DNA of 64,000 nt, taken from the NCBI GenBank assembly GCA_033297075.1, contig MU858152.1, positions 1 to 64,000 of the forward strand, in the 5' to 3' direction. The DNA comes from Rhypophila decipiens (lineage: Eukaryota > Ascomycota > Sordariomycetes > Sordariales > Naviculisporaceae). Under the pieces are notes generated by a model. It did no database searches. It was not told the origin of the DNA and worked only from the letters and a program-made list of their open reading frames with translations. A program made the position numbers and the translations under genes. Numbering within the stretch: the first letter of the stretch is position 1; every line of letters begins with the position of its first letter. Shown piece by piece: positions 8,948-18,800 of this stretch.

Positions 8948-10855
8948 CTATTTGGTCTGCAAGTCCTCGACAAAGCCCAGCTTGTCCCTTGCCTCGTCGC
9001 AAACCCGAGCGAACTCGAGCAGCAGCCTAAACACATATAGCGCCATATCCTCACGACGAAGAACTTTTTCTCCCCACAGCTTGCCCGCCTCGGCGATCAT
9101 TTGCGCCGCCGAATCCCCTTGGCGGTCCCGAGTGAAGTAGTCGAGCACGGCATACATATCGGCAAACGTGTTGTCCAGCGGGGCAAAGTGCAGCCATGGA
9201 ACGAGACGATCATCATGCCACTCGGCATAAACCGTGGCCTTGAGCGGGAGACTGGTGCTGAGCATAAACCCGCGGAAACGAGCAGAGAACGAATTGCCAT
9301 CGGCGTCGGGAAGAAACTTCATCTTGTACTGTTCCTTCATCTTGATACTCTCCAGCTCTGAGAAGTAGGGATCGACATAGTCACACTTGTTATCGCGACA
9401 GTTGCGGCCTACAAAGCCCGCGTCGGCAAATTCCTTCAGCCATTCGCCAATCTTGCGCTCGTGGAGACGAGAAAAGTCGTACTCGGAGTCGAGGGGCATC
9501 TCGAACGTCAGGGCCCGCGCGCCGTTGCGCTCCAGTCGCGACACAGTGGTCCCGTTGAGCATCTCCACCAGACGGTGGCGCTGGAAGTGGTGAAAGTTCT
9601 CGCCATAGTTGCGGCCACCGCTGGCAACACCGCGCCAAATGATCTTGTCTATCTTCTCGGCCCATGGCGGACCATGTGAGTTTCCACCCGAGTAGAACTC
9701 ATGGTCTGTGATGTACATGGCACCCGGGATGAGCAGCTCATTGTTCTGAGGAAGCTTGCTGCCGCCAAAGAGAGGGAACAGATCGGTGCTGGTCGACATG
9801 CTAACTGGCTCGATGAAGGAAGCGTGGTACGATCGCAGGTGGGGCTGGAGGCAGGCGTCGCTGGCCGCAGTAAAGTTCTGAATAAAGCCACGGTATGCGT
9901 ACGCCTCGGAAAGGCCGTGGGGGTACTGGGGTATCAGGGCCGGTTCGTCCATGGCGGGTACGTCTCGGCTGGGCGAGCCAGGAGGGCAGGTGGCACGAAG
10001 GAAATCCCAGTACAACTTGGGCGCATGTGTAAACTTTGGATCTTCGGGCTTGTCCATCTTGTCGATCTCAGCCAGCCCCGTGTAGTCGGAGACGACCTGA
10101 CTGGCGGGTGGCATTGTGCGGGTAGCTTGCTCCTTGGCGACGTATCTGGTGATGTCCTCGAATGGCACTAATAGCCTTGACTCGTCCATGTAGTTAATCG
10201 GCATGTCGACGTCGGGGAGGTGCTTTCCAACGTCCGAGACCAGCTTTGCCCAGAGCTCAAGCCAAGGAACACGGCCCTGAGTGTCGCCCACTTGCTCGGT
10301 CTTGCCGCCGCGAACACGTACGATATGAGGCCATTTCGCGGCTTGTAGAGCGATCTTCTTGGGGTCAAGCCCCCAGAATGGCGCAATATCCTTGTATATG
10401 CGATCGAAGTAGTCCTCGACAATGATGGCGTCGTTCTTGAGGGCGTATGCAACCCATCTGTCGAAGCCCGGGGGCGGGTGGCGACCGCGCCGCTCACGAT
10501 ATCGCTGGGCGGCCGAGGTAAGGTCCTCAGAGCGCTTCAGCAGTCTGGCATCGTGAAACTCTCGTGCGGCATTGATCAAGGTGTCGATGGGGTGCACGTT
10601 GGACGCGGTGGTGTTGGCGAGGTTGAAGTAATCGTAGTCTTCTCGAGAATCTTGGGCCGGCGGCGACGGGCGGAAGATGGTTCTGGGGTCGGGGACGGCG
10701 GCGGGATATCGAAAAAAGAGGAGAGAGAGCGAGGTGCCCACAAGGACGAGGATAGATGCAATGAAGCCGTATCGGGCAAGGACGAAAGCTGACCGGCCCG
10801 ACAGTGGCCAGCGCTCGACGCAGATGCGCCAAAAGTCCTTCTTCTGGGAGAGCAT
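8948..10855 (-). CDS. GT90/CAP10-type glycosyltransferase, type II membrane protein
   Basis: A single-exon protein of 635 residues from the ATG at 10855 (MLSQKKDFW). The codons just upstream are open but have no ATG. There is a short basic cytosolic tail, one membrane segment at about residues 30-48 (FIASILVLVGTSLSLLFF), then a large lumenal domain, the layout of a Golgi type II glycosyltransferase. The C-terminal half matches the CAP10/GT90 family: KIIWRGVASGGRNY, an MKFLPDADGNSFSARFRG segment (usually K.ll.ldG.s.s.Rf), and LVPWLHFAPLDNTFADMY. Known fungal members transfer xylose to capsule or glycolipid, but the substrate here is not readable. Confidence 0.88.
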   Translation of the reverse strand: MLSQKKDFWRICVERWPLSGRSAFVLARYGFIASILVLVGTSLSLLFFRYPAAVPDPRTIFRPSPPAQDSREDYDYFNLANTTASNVHPIDTLINAAREFHDARLLKRSEDLTSAAQRYRERRGRHPPPGFDRWVAYALKNDAIIVEDYFDRIYKDIAPFWGLDPKKIALQAAKWPHIVRVRGGKTEQVGDTQGRVPWLELWAKLVSDVGKHLPDVDMPINYMDESRLLVPFEDITRYVAKEQATRTMPPASQVVSDYTGLAEIDKMDKPEDPKFTHAPKLYWDFLRATCPPGSPSRDVPAMDEPALIPQYPHGLSEAYAYRGFIQNFTAASDACLQPHLRSYHASFIEPVSMSTSTDLFPLFGGSKLPQNNELLIPGAMYITDHEFYSGGNSHGPPWAEKIDKIIWRGVASGGRNYGENFHHFQRHRLVEMLNGTTVSRLERNGARALTFEMPLDSEYDFSRLHERKIGEWLKEFADAGFVGRNCRDNKCDYVDPYFSELESIKMKEQYKMKFLPDADGNSFSARFRGFMLSTSLPLKATVYAEWHDDRLVPWLHFAPLDNTFADMYAVLDYFTRDRQGDSAAQMIAEAGKLWGEKVLRREDMALYVFRLLLEFARVCDEARDKLGFVEDLQTK

Positions 10856-11457
10856 TCTACCGAACCAGGAGGAAGCAATTGGCGTTATAACAACCTGTCG
10901 CACATTTGACCAAGGCCGTGATTGTAATGAACGAAAGAAAACGAGAGTCGGATCCGTGAAGTTGGCGTCGATGGAAACGGTGCCAAAGGCAAGCCAAACA
11001 AATTGTGAACCAACAAGATTGACAAAAAGGAGTCGCTGACACGGATCATGCCTTTACCTGGAAGTCTTGGCATCCATGTCGGAAGGATTCGAGCCAGTGA
11101 GCATCGAGATGGGCTGAAATTGATCCTGGCCAATCTTGGGACGTTTGACAGGGTCGTGGGGGACGGGTAGACCCACTAACTTGCCATTTTAGCGGCCCTC
11201 GTTAGGGGGCCTTCATGACGCGGCCCGCTTACACGTTACAGCGGCTCTCGTAAAAGTTAGTGGAACGATTCCTGTTGCAACAGAACCATATAGAGACGCG
11301 AATAACAAAATGGCATCAAGTAACACGTCAATACGGATACCTATATCAACCTAGAAAATATAGTGAATGCAATCAACTGTAATTGTTCTAGTCACAAACC
11401 AAAAGCAAACAGTTTTATGCGGTCAGAGTCAAGTCAAGCAAAAAAATAAATGAATCT
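10856..11457. other. intergenic, GT90 upstream region
   Basis: About 600 bp upstream of the GT90 gene, running to the tRNA-Leu gene. A run of seven A on the plus strand (11440-11446) is the Pol III terminator (T7) of that tRNA. Nothing else was recognised. Confidence 0.55.
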
Positions 11458-11556
11458 GACGAAAGTGGGGTTCGAACCCACGCTCTCTTTCGAGAAGTTG
11501 AAAATCAAGTAAGCAGGTACTTAAGTCAACCGCCTTAACCCCTCGGCCATTTCGTC
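11458..11556 (-). tRNA. tRNA-Leu(UAA), intron-containing
   Basis: A type II tRNA read on the minus strand. The acceptor stem GACGAAA pairs with TTTCGTC. The A-box is TGGCCGAGGGGTTAAGG and the T arm GTGGGTTCGAACCCCAC. The anticodon stem GTTGA/TCAAC encloses a loop CT-TAA-G, giving anticodon TAA. An intron of about 17 nt sits after G37, the canonical site. The long variable arm (CTCGAAAGAG) fits leucine. A T7 Pol III terminator follows at 11446-11440. Confidence 0.93.
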
Positions 11557-11837
11557 ATTGGTCAGTTTTGATCTATCGCTTTTGCCACCTCATATTGCTT
11601 ATCACCGTAGCAAATTTTGGTCTTTTGGCTTTCCAACTATGTCAACCTCCTTTTATTGTCAAACTTGTAATTACTGACTTGTCTATGTATTTATTATTGT
11701 CTCATACTACCACTACCACGCCTATAACATAAACTCCAATCATCACGCTTGTGGGTTACCTCAACTTCACAAGCAGTTACATCCGTGGCCCTGAACCAAC
11801 CACCTCTCAAACCGGCAACTTCAGCTACTCTGTTGAA

Positions 11838-13568
11838 CTACTGATGCCATTTGACTGACTCTATAGCTGCCGTCCATGCTTTGCCCCTCGTTGTCGCGCA
11901 TCTCGTTTCGTTCGAACCTGCGACCGGTTGGCAGGACAGATCCGGGATGGTATGGTCCGTGATGCCGCTGAAGTAGATTCTGTCATGGTGTGTTCACAAG
12001 CCGTCAGTCATACACAAACGCCCACTCACAACAGAAAAGAAGAGGACTTACGGATATTCTCTATCCAGATCGCGACAAGTCCAGGTGGCATTCAATGCGA
12101 GCGTCTTTTTGCTGGCATCATATAAGAACGTACACGCCGTCAGGTGCTCGGGCTGTTCGCCCTCAGGAAAACCACAAGTATACCACTCCCCATCCTTTTC
12201 TTCCCCCTTTCCTTCCGTATTCTCGTCATTCCCAGAAAGCTTCTCCCAGCTCTGGATGATAGTAGCAGGGTAACTACCCGGCGTATCACCCGTCGCCAAC
12301 TCAATCTGAAATGTCAACGAGCCCACACTACCGCCCGGGTTCGTATTCGCCGCTAGATTCCCAATCCTCCATGCCGGGGAGAGAACCGACGAGACTGTAC
12401 AACTATCTGCATTAGGTAATGGGTCTTGAAGCGACTCATAAGCCGGAAGATGTTCCTCGCCTACGAGTGTGCCATTCCAAACCGGGTTTGTATCTTCGGA
12501 CCCGGTGCAGAATACAACCAGGTCTTTGCTCCCTTCTATTGGGAAGTCTTGACATTCTAGTGGGAGAGAGACGTGGCTGGTTGCTGTGAATTGGATACTG
12601 GACTTGACCGTCAGCTTGTCAATGGACATTTGGGCCGAGGGATAAGAAACGTACGGAGCAGTAGAAGAAACATCATCGCAAAACCAAGTCTCATTCAGTA
12701 CCAACTCAAACTTGTCCTGATCAAACATGGCCTCCGTCTTTACCCGATATTTATCACGCGGCCGGTAGGGAGCTTGCTCCTGGCAATCCATCACTTGAAA
12801 GCCCCCGGCGCGAGAAAAACTTTGTATGAGACAGCCCGTCGCAGACCCAGTGACGTAATTCGTTACCTGAATAAAGGCGTTTCCACTCATGGTTGTCGTC
12901 CCGTCCGAGTTGAAGCTCGTTCTCCGGGCGATCTGGCTGGCGCTGAGTTCCCAGCTTGGTGTCCTCGACAGAGCCGCGCATCCTTCGTTGTTGTGGCCTG
13001 TGGGGCCGCTTCCGTAGGATGGAGTGATGGATACTGGTGTACGGAGGGATCCCTTTATCAATGTCGGTGGCGGGATAACGGTTATACAGATCTCTGAGGG
13101 CGCGCAGATGGATGAAAGGAGGCCGCTTCCTGTTGCCGTGAAGGTGAGACTGTGAATCGATCTGTTAGTGGGTTGGGTTCGCTGTATAAGAAGCTGGGAA
13201 CGGGTTTGACCGTACGGTTTGACATCGTAGCATGACCAGGTCTGGTTGAGCAACACCCGTGAAGATGTGCTGTTCACGGGCTGGAGAGAAACCACAAGTC
13301 CTTGGTCTGCGCTGCTGCTGCTGGCTGTACAGCTGCTCGTACCATCGGAACCTGGTGTGGCCTGACAGACCAAGTTCGTAGTGGTGTTTGTTGCCCGGTT
13401 GAGGACGCGGAAGCTTGCTCGGGAACCTGTAGTCGTGTAGTTTTCTATGAGCCAACTTGGAATAGTGAATGATCTCGTGTTGCAGCCATCTGCAAGAGCG
13501 GCGTTGGCGGCAATGGCCGAGCTGGCCAATGCTGTGAGAACAGCCAGATGAGGCATCATGGTCGCCAA
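11838..13568 (-). CDS. secreted protein of three tandem repeats, unknown family
   Basis: Four exons (13568..13216, 13149..12655, 12597..12052, 11979..11838) with 66, 57 and 72-nt introns encode 511 residues. A signal peptide is visible (MPHLAVLTALASSAIAANA). The product has many N-x-S/T sites and no membrane segment after the signal, so it is secreted and probably glycosylated. The chain is three copies of one unit: a cysteine, a P-S/A-W motif, a variable core, then TWSCYD, TWFCDD or TWTCRD, followed at once by an intron and an F-T/S-A/G strand. All three introns are phase 2 and split a proline codon (CC|T, CC|T, CC|A). Tandem duplication of an exon-bearing unit is inferred. I do not recognise a named domain and assign no function. 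Confidence 0.85.
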
Positions 13569-14564
13569 TCTTCAATGTTGGAGACTGGTGACGATGAAAA
13601 TTTCTAGGGCTACAAACTGCACTGTCGAGAATCTTTCCTGATGATGACTAGAGGCGAAGAAGAAGGGTTGTGTTCTAGAAACCCTATAACACACCACCAA
13701 CGATCGTTTACGGATAAGGATCATTGATTATTACAAGCATGAGGGGGCATATGGAGATGATATCGACGTACCGGTGTGTAACTTGAAAGCTATATTGGCA
13801 GATATCGTCCCAAATTGTTAACGTCTGTGGTAGCTCTTGTCGTAAGGGCCTTCGAAGTACCACTCTCCCGGCCGTCTGCCATCATCCCATGTTATGCATA
13901 TGTTCTCATTGAGGCAGCTTCAATAACGTCCCCATGTTAGCCGGCGGCGGTGTGAATGATGACTAAACCTTTCTGATATTGGACCCCGCAGGTCCTCCTG
14001 TGAATGGGGTCCTGCAATAACTGGGGAAGTCTATTGCCTAAGATTGCTGGACTCAATCCATCCAAATTGCAGTTGCCGGCTTTAATTCATGTCCCTGCCA
14101 AGCCGGTCGGTACATGCAGGACTCTATATGCCAGGTACCGCGAAGATATCTGGATCACACTCAGCCGGCGTTACTTGAATACGCGAAGTACTGGCATCGA
14201 CATGGCAAACCTGGAGGTGCCCAATTCATGATTCCTTTCTAGACTAGAAAGCATCCTAACCCATTCTTGAGTAACTCGCAGCGGTAGAGGTCTAGAGGAC
14301 AATCCAGTTCCCCGGCTCCTGATTTGTTATGGCAGAAAAATGCAATGTCTCCTTTCCCAAAGGATTGAGATTGCTTATAGCCAATAAACGATGACTCGTT
14401 TGTACAAAAGTTTCACTCCTCGCTGCTTGGAGTAAGGAAATTTAGGAACTAACAAGCCTAGGCCAGTTCCGAGGCTATGGTCCAGTTTAAAGGAAAATAA
14501 AAGCCAAGAGAGCAAGAGAGAAAAAGGTTGGAAGGTTAACCCCCAAAAAGAAGTGTCAGAAGAA
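13569..14564. other. intergenic, no gene seen
   Basis: About 1 kb upstream of the secreted repeat protein, running to the initiator tRNA. Only short reading frames without codon bias or splice support are present. A run of five A at 14545-14549 is a possible weak terminator for the tRNA. Confidence 0.55.
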
Positions 14565-14636
14565 TAGTTGGAGCTCGTTTCGATCGAGCGACCTCCGGGT
14601 TATGAGCCCGGCGCGCTTCCGCTGCGCCACCCAGCT
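14565..14636 (-). tRNA. initiator tRNA-Met(CAT)
   Basis: On the minus strand the gene begins AGCTGGGTGGCGCAGCGG. The anticodon loop CTCATAA sits between CCGGG and CCCGG. The GGG/CCC pairs in the anticodon stem, A1-T72 and an A54-type T loop (ATCGAAA) are hallmarks of eukaryotic initiators rather than elongators. The acceptor stem shows one C3-A70 mismatch and a G7-T66 wobble. No intron is present. Confidence 0.9.
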
Positions 14637-14949
14637 GTTGTCTCATTGTTGAAAGGATTTGTTTTGTTCAAGGTTATATCCTTATATCTTTTATGTGAAA
14701 CCTTATTCTGGTCCTTGTTTGGTAGGTGAACTCTATGAGTCAGAGTCCAACTATACAGTGGTGGGTGCTATCCGTCCTCACTTGCTTCGGTGGAGTGACC
14801 AAATCAGGGTTAGGAACGTCTGGTTGTTTAACCTAACAGTCCCTTACAATGTCGTATGGTGGTGTAGATTTTCTGATAATTCCTGGTATGGACTCTATCA
14901 ATCATTGTTTCCTGCTTGAACCCGAGAAGACGTACCCATGTGCTTCCAT
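14637..14949. other. intergenic, no gene seen
   Basis: 313 bp between the initiator tRNA and the 3' end of the P450 gene. A short plus-strand frame here lacks support. Confidence 0.55.
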
Positions 14950-16888
14950 TCACTCTCTGGGCTTATACCTCAGGTAAATCGGCCGGTCATCAACCTCCAA
15001 GCGATGCGAGTTGGTCGACCAAGGAGGCAAGGCACCATCGGTCTTTGGTCCCCCGTCCTGATCGGACAACTCAAAGTCAAAGTTGACTAGCATGTGCGCG
15101 ACCGTGATATAAACCAGTAATCTTGCCAACCGTTGTCCAGCTGATTGACGTTGTTTTGTTAGCTGGCACCAAAGACAAATGTAGGCTGTCAGCCAAAGCA
15201 TAAACGAAGAAAGACTCACCACAAGCATGCCTCCCAGAGCCCCAGGCCAAATAAGTATGTGGCTGCTGTCCTCCCCTCCGAGAATCATCATCATCCAGCC
15301 ACCTCGACGGGTCATATTTCTCTGCGTCGGGATAGATCTCATTGTCCATATGTGTATCAGCGACAGAGTAGACCGCGTACGATCCTGCAGGTATTATTTG
15401 CCCTCCTGCGTTCTCATCATTAGTAGCACTATCAATATGAATTTCCTTTCCCGAGATATTCTTCCGAAACATAGCCCCCGGCAGCAAGATCCTCAGACCT
15501 TCTTTCAAGCACGCCGACAAGATTGGAAACTCGGTTGCTGATTCCCATTGTTGAAGGGTGAGCGTGGCCAGTACCTCATTGTCGGTTTGCTGAGCTGATG
15601 TTCGGTGTCGTTGAATAGCGCGCTGGACTTCTTCCCGAGCTTTGACTTGCCATTCCGGGTATCGAGCTAAAAGGATGATCATCCATGATACTCCAAATGA
15701 GGTTGTCCCCAGCCCGGCAATGAACAGGAAAAAGATGAACTGCATTATCTCAAAGTTGGAGTTGCCTTTCTGAATAAGCAGTTGAATCGCATCGTCATAT
15801 TTGGATCTCTCTTTCTCAGGCACTGAAGCCCGGGATCTGGCTTGGGAAAGCCGTCGAGCAGAAAGGAGACGGTGCATGTCTAGCCAGATCCGCCCGGCGA
15901 GGACGCCCTGGATAAGGTAACTCGGTGTGATGAGCCAGGGAAAGATGATGTGCGCACTACTGGTGTTCTTTTCGAAGCGGTGGTAGAAGTTGCGGGTCTT
16001 GCGTATCCTGGACGGGGAGTCGGCGATCTCGGTGAAGCCCACCGCTCGGTGCATCAGTTGGAAAGCGAGAGGCGGGAAGGTGGTATAGATATCTGTTGTG
16101 CGCCACTGGGGACTTTATATGGGTTCAAGGTTAGTGGGTTGGTAATATGAATAATTTGATCAATGATGACCAGTACATGACCTGAGAGAATGAAGATGAG
16201 CCATGGGGGTCATGGACGGACTGACTTTGACTTTGACACTGGCTGGACGAGGAGATTCTTTGTGAATGCGTCGACGTCTTTGCAAATGTTTGGAACGCGC
16301 TTGGAAAGCACATGGGATTGGAGCAGGGCAGAAAGCGGCCGGACGAGGTAGGTCAGACCGTAGTCATCAGGGTTCTTGAGAGAAGGAGGTTTTCCCATGA
16401 GGAGCTCAACCGATCTGATGATGATCAAGTAATATGACGAGATTGTTGGTCAATGAAGAAACTTCAGAGAATGTATGGCGCAACGAGACTCACCCCTGAG
16501 CCAAGTTCAGGTTCCGGTTATCAAAAAAGGCCTGCCGGCCCTGCAATCCGCTGAGAGCAACGACATGCTTCGACCCGACGAAGAAGCTAAAGTAGCGGCC
16601 TGGAACTGTGTCACGGCCCTCGAGGATCATATCCTTCCGCTTGGAAAAGTAAGCGATGCTGGACCCGATGATGGGCAAGTGATATGTTTGCCAGTGCTTG
16701 GGAACATTCCCGGATTTGAGTTGAGATGAAGTGCTGGAGAAGAGGGAGTGTACGGAGAGAATGAGCACGAGAGGGATGAGATAGAGGATGATGTTTGGAA
16801 TGGATTGGACCTTGGAGGTCCAGTCGGGTGATACTGGTGGCTTGAGAAGCTGGTCGCTCCCTAGAGGGACAGGATGGGTGTTATTCAT
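14950..16888 (-). CDS. cytochrome P450 monooxygenase
   Basis: Four exons (16888..16494, 16414..16222, 16105..15220, 15140..14950) encode 554 residues. The second intron's GTCCGT donor is the least certain boundary. An N-terminal membrane anchor (IPNIILYLIPLVLILSV, about 31-47) places it on the ER face. The I helix reads AGLGTTS, the K helix EGLR (ExxR), the PERF region YDPSRW. The haem loop WGSGRHACAGQRLAR is built by joining exons 3 and 4 and supplies the Cys ligand. The exon junctions are supported by recovering this motif exactly. The usual acidic residue before the I-helix Thr is replaced by Gly. The substrate is unknown, and neighbours do not suggest a cluster. Confidence 0.9.
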
Positions 16889-18800
16889 CGCTTTTGTGGG
16901 GACCTTTCAGTACAATAAGCGGAAATTCCTAGATAAATCACACCAGCAGAGGTTGAAGAGATCAAAAAGAGCAGACCAGCACGGACTCGGACGGGGTGCC
17001 TGAGAGAAAGCCCCTTCTTTATGTGTCCGCCTTTGGTACCCATTGATCCCTGGCTCCGGTAACGACAGGGCCATGATTCCCTCAGGGTCCCAACCATCGA
17101 CCCAGACAGCAATGCCCCTTTTTAGTTTGCGGTCATCTAGACTTCCAGGCGTAATGCCTTATCGTCTTCTTCCCCATATCAGCCACATGGAAAAGAGGAA
17201 TAGCACATGGCATCTGCTGGGCTTGTCGTCGATAGTGTCTGTCACTACCCGAACCGAGCGGCAAGATGACATTCAGTCTTGTCACTTTTGGTCTAGCCAT
17301 TCCCGGCAATACCTAGAGATATAGATAAGTCATGAGGTGGTGTCATGGCTGAGCTGATGGCTCTTGTGAGACCGGCCGCTCTAGCCGCTGAGTAGAACCG
17401 TGGACCCTTGAACAGTTATGACAACTTGAATAGTAAGTGGGTATCTCCTACCTTGTCAGCCATCAAGCTCTAGGCGGATATCTTAAGCGAGCCTCATGAT
17501 TGTCTCCCCCACAATGGTGATGTATTCGGTCACGTTTTCACAAGAAATGTGCCGGCAACAGAGAATGGTGACACGGCCTTTGGACTACGCCGTGCTTGAT
17601 AAGGACAAACTCCATCTTGGCGGTTCCCTTGGCAATCTTCTATCTTGACTCATAGTCCTACAAGAGATTCGTGTGGCTGAATTCATCTTCATTGGCTGCA
17701 AGCCCGCATCCATCAGGACGTCACTTGATCTCACAGTCTGAAAGGGTTGAACACTTACACACCAGAACTATGTATGCAAAGCGCGTATCGACCCTCGTAA
17801 GGAAACCCCCCATTGGGTAAACAGGTCAACAGTTCTGACACAATTTACAAATACCTCGCCGTCCGCCACAGTCTTAGCCACAGTAGTGTAAGCCTATCTA
17901 ACTATAATGTAATTAGTAGTATCAGCACTTGTTCGGTAAAAATATCAAGCCGAGACTAAGCATGACAGAGTGGCATGACATATGGAGAATGTGCTTATGT
18001 TTGCTCTCTTTGGTCTGAGTATTGCTCATCATCTGCCCGTGGTATGGGGGCGACACATGAGAATAACCTGAATACGGTATTGTCAGTTCCTGGTACTAGT
18101 AAATATTTCCCGATATCCAAAGCCCGCGGGTGATGGCCAGCTGCTCCGGTAAGGGTGGCTCGGAAAACAAGCCAATCATACAAGTCCGGGCTGCGATTGC
18201 TGTGGGCTGTTCCGAGCTGGTTGCGATCCTTGTCCCTATCTCGAAATGGAAGCATTATTGCATTGACGATAGCAATGATAAGAATCTTTCGGCCGGAGTG
18301 ATTGCCTCAACCAAAGATTGTTGGAGACTTTGAGCATCCAGACGTTCCTCCCATCACGGGAATACTGCCGCGAGCCGCCGCTTACACGCATCTGCGTAGT
18401 AACAGTAGACAACCGAGCTATCACCGAGCTGATTCTGTGGTTCAAAAGTTCCCCCTTAGCAATTGAGATATATGGGACCCTCGTATCTTGGGATGGAGTC
18501 AGTGATGTGGGAATTTGAGAGTTGTGCCTCGTATTATACACCTTGTCCTTGGGTAAGGATCTGGAAATGGATCACCGGTTTAACCTGATCGTTGAGATTT
18601 AGCGTGTAAAATCCCTGAACTTGACGGTTGGATTTAACTCGGACAAGATCAGGTAACATTATGATTAGGTTTTGTGCAGGGTTTTATTAACAAAGTGCTG
18701 ACCTCCTGTAGTGTGTTACGTGTAGTAGACGTTTGGCTCGCCGTATGATGACGCGCACCGAGCGGCCGCAATGCTACTTGACATCGGACTTAAAAAAGGA
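16889..18800. other. gene-free stretch of 1.9 kb
   Basis: It lies between the P450 start and the 3' end of the membrane-protein gene. I checked both strands and found only short unsupported frames, and no tRNA boxes, terminal repeats or long direct repeats. It includes the P450 promoter side. Confidence 0.5.

Noticed and set aside
14659..14919. An 86-residue plus-strand frame
   Set aside because: No homology, no biased codon use, no signal or splice support, and it lies in tRNA-flanking DNA.
5253..16888. A secondary-metabolite cluster (methyltransferase, monooxygenase, GT90, P450)
   Set aside because: No polyketide, peptide or terpene synthase, transporter or cluster regulator lies between them, and two tRNA genes and an unrelated secreted protein interrupt the run.
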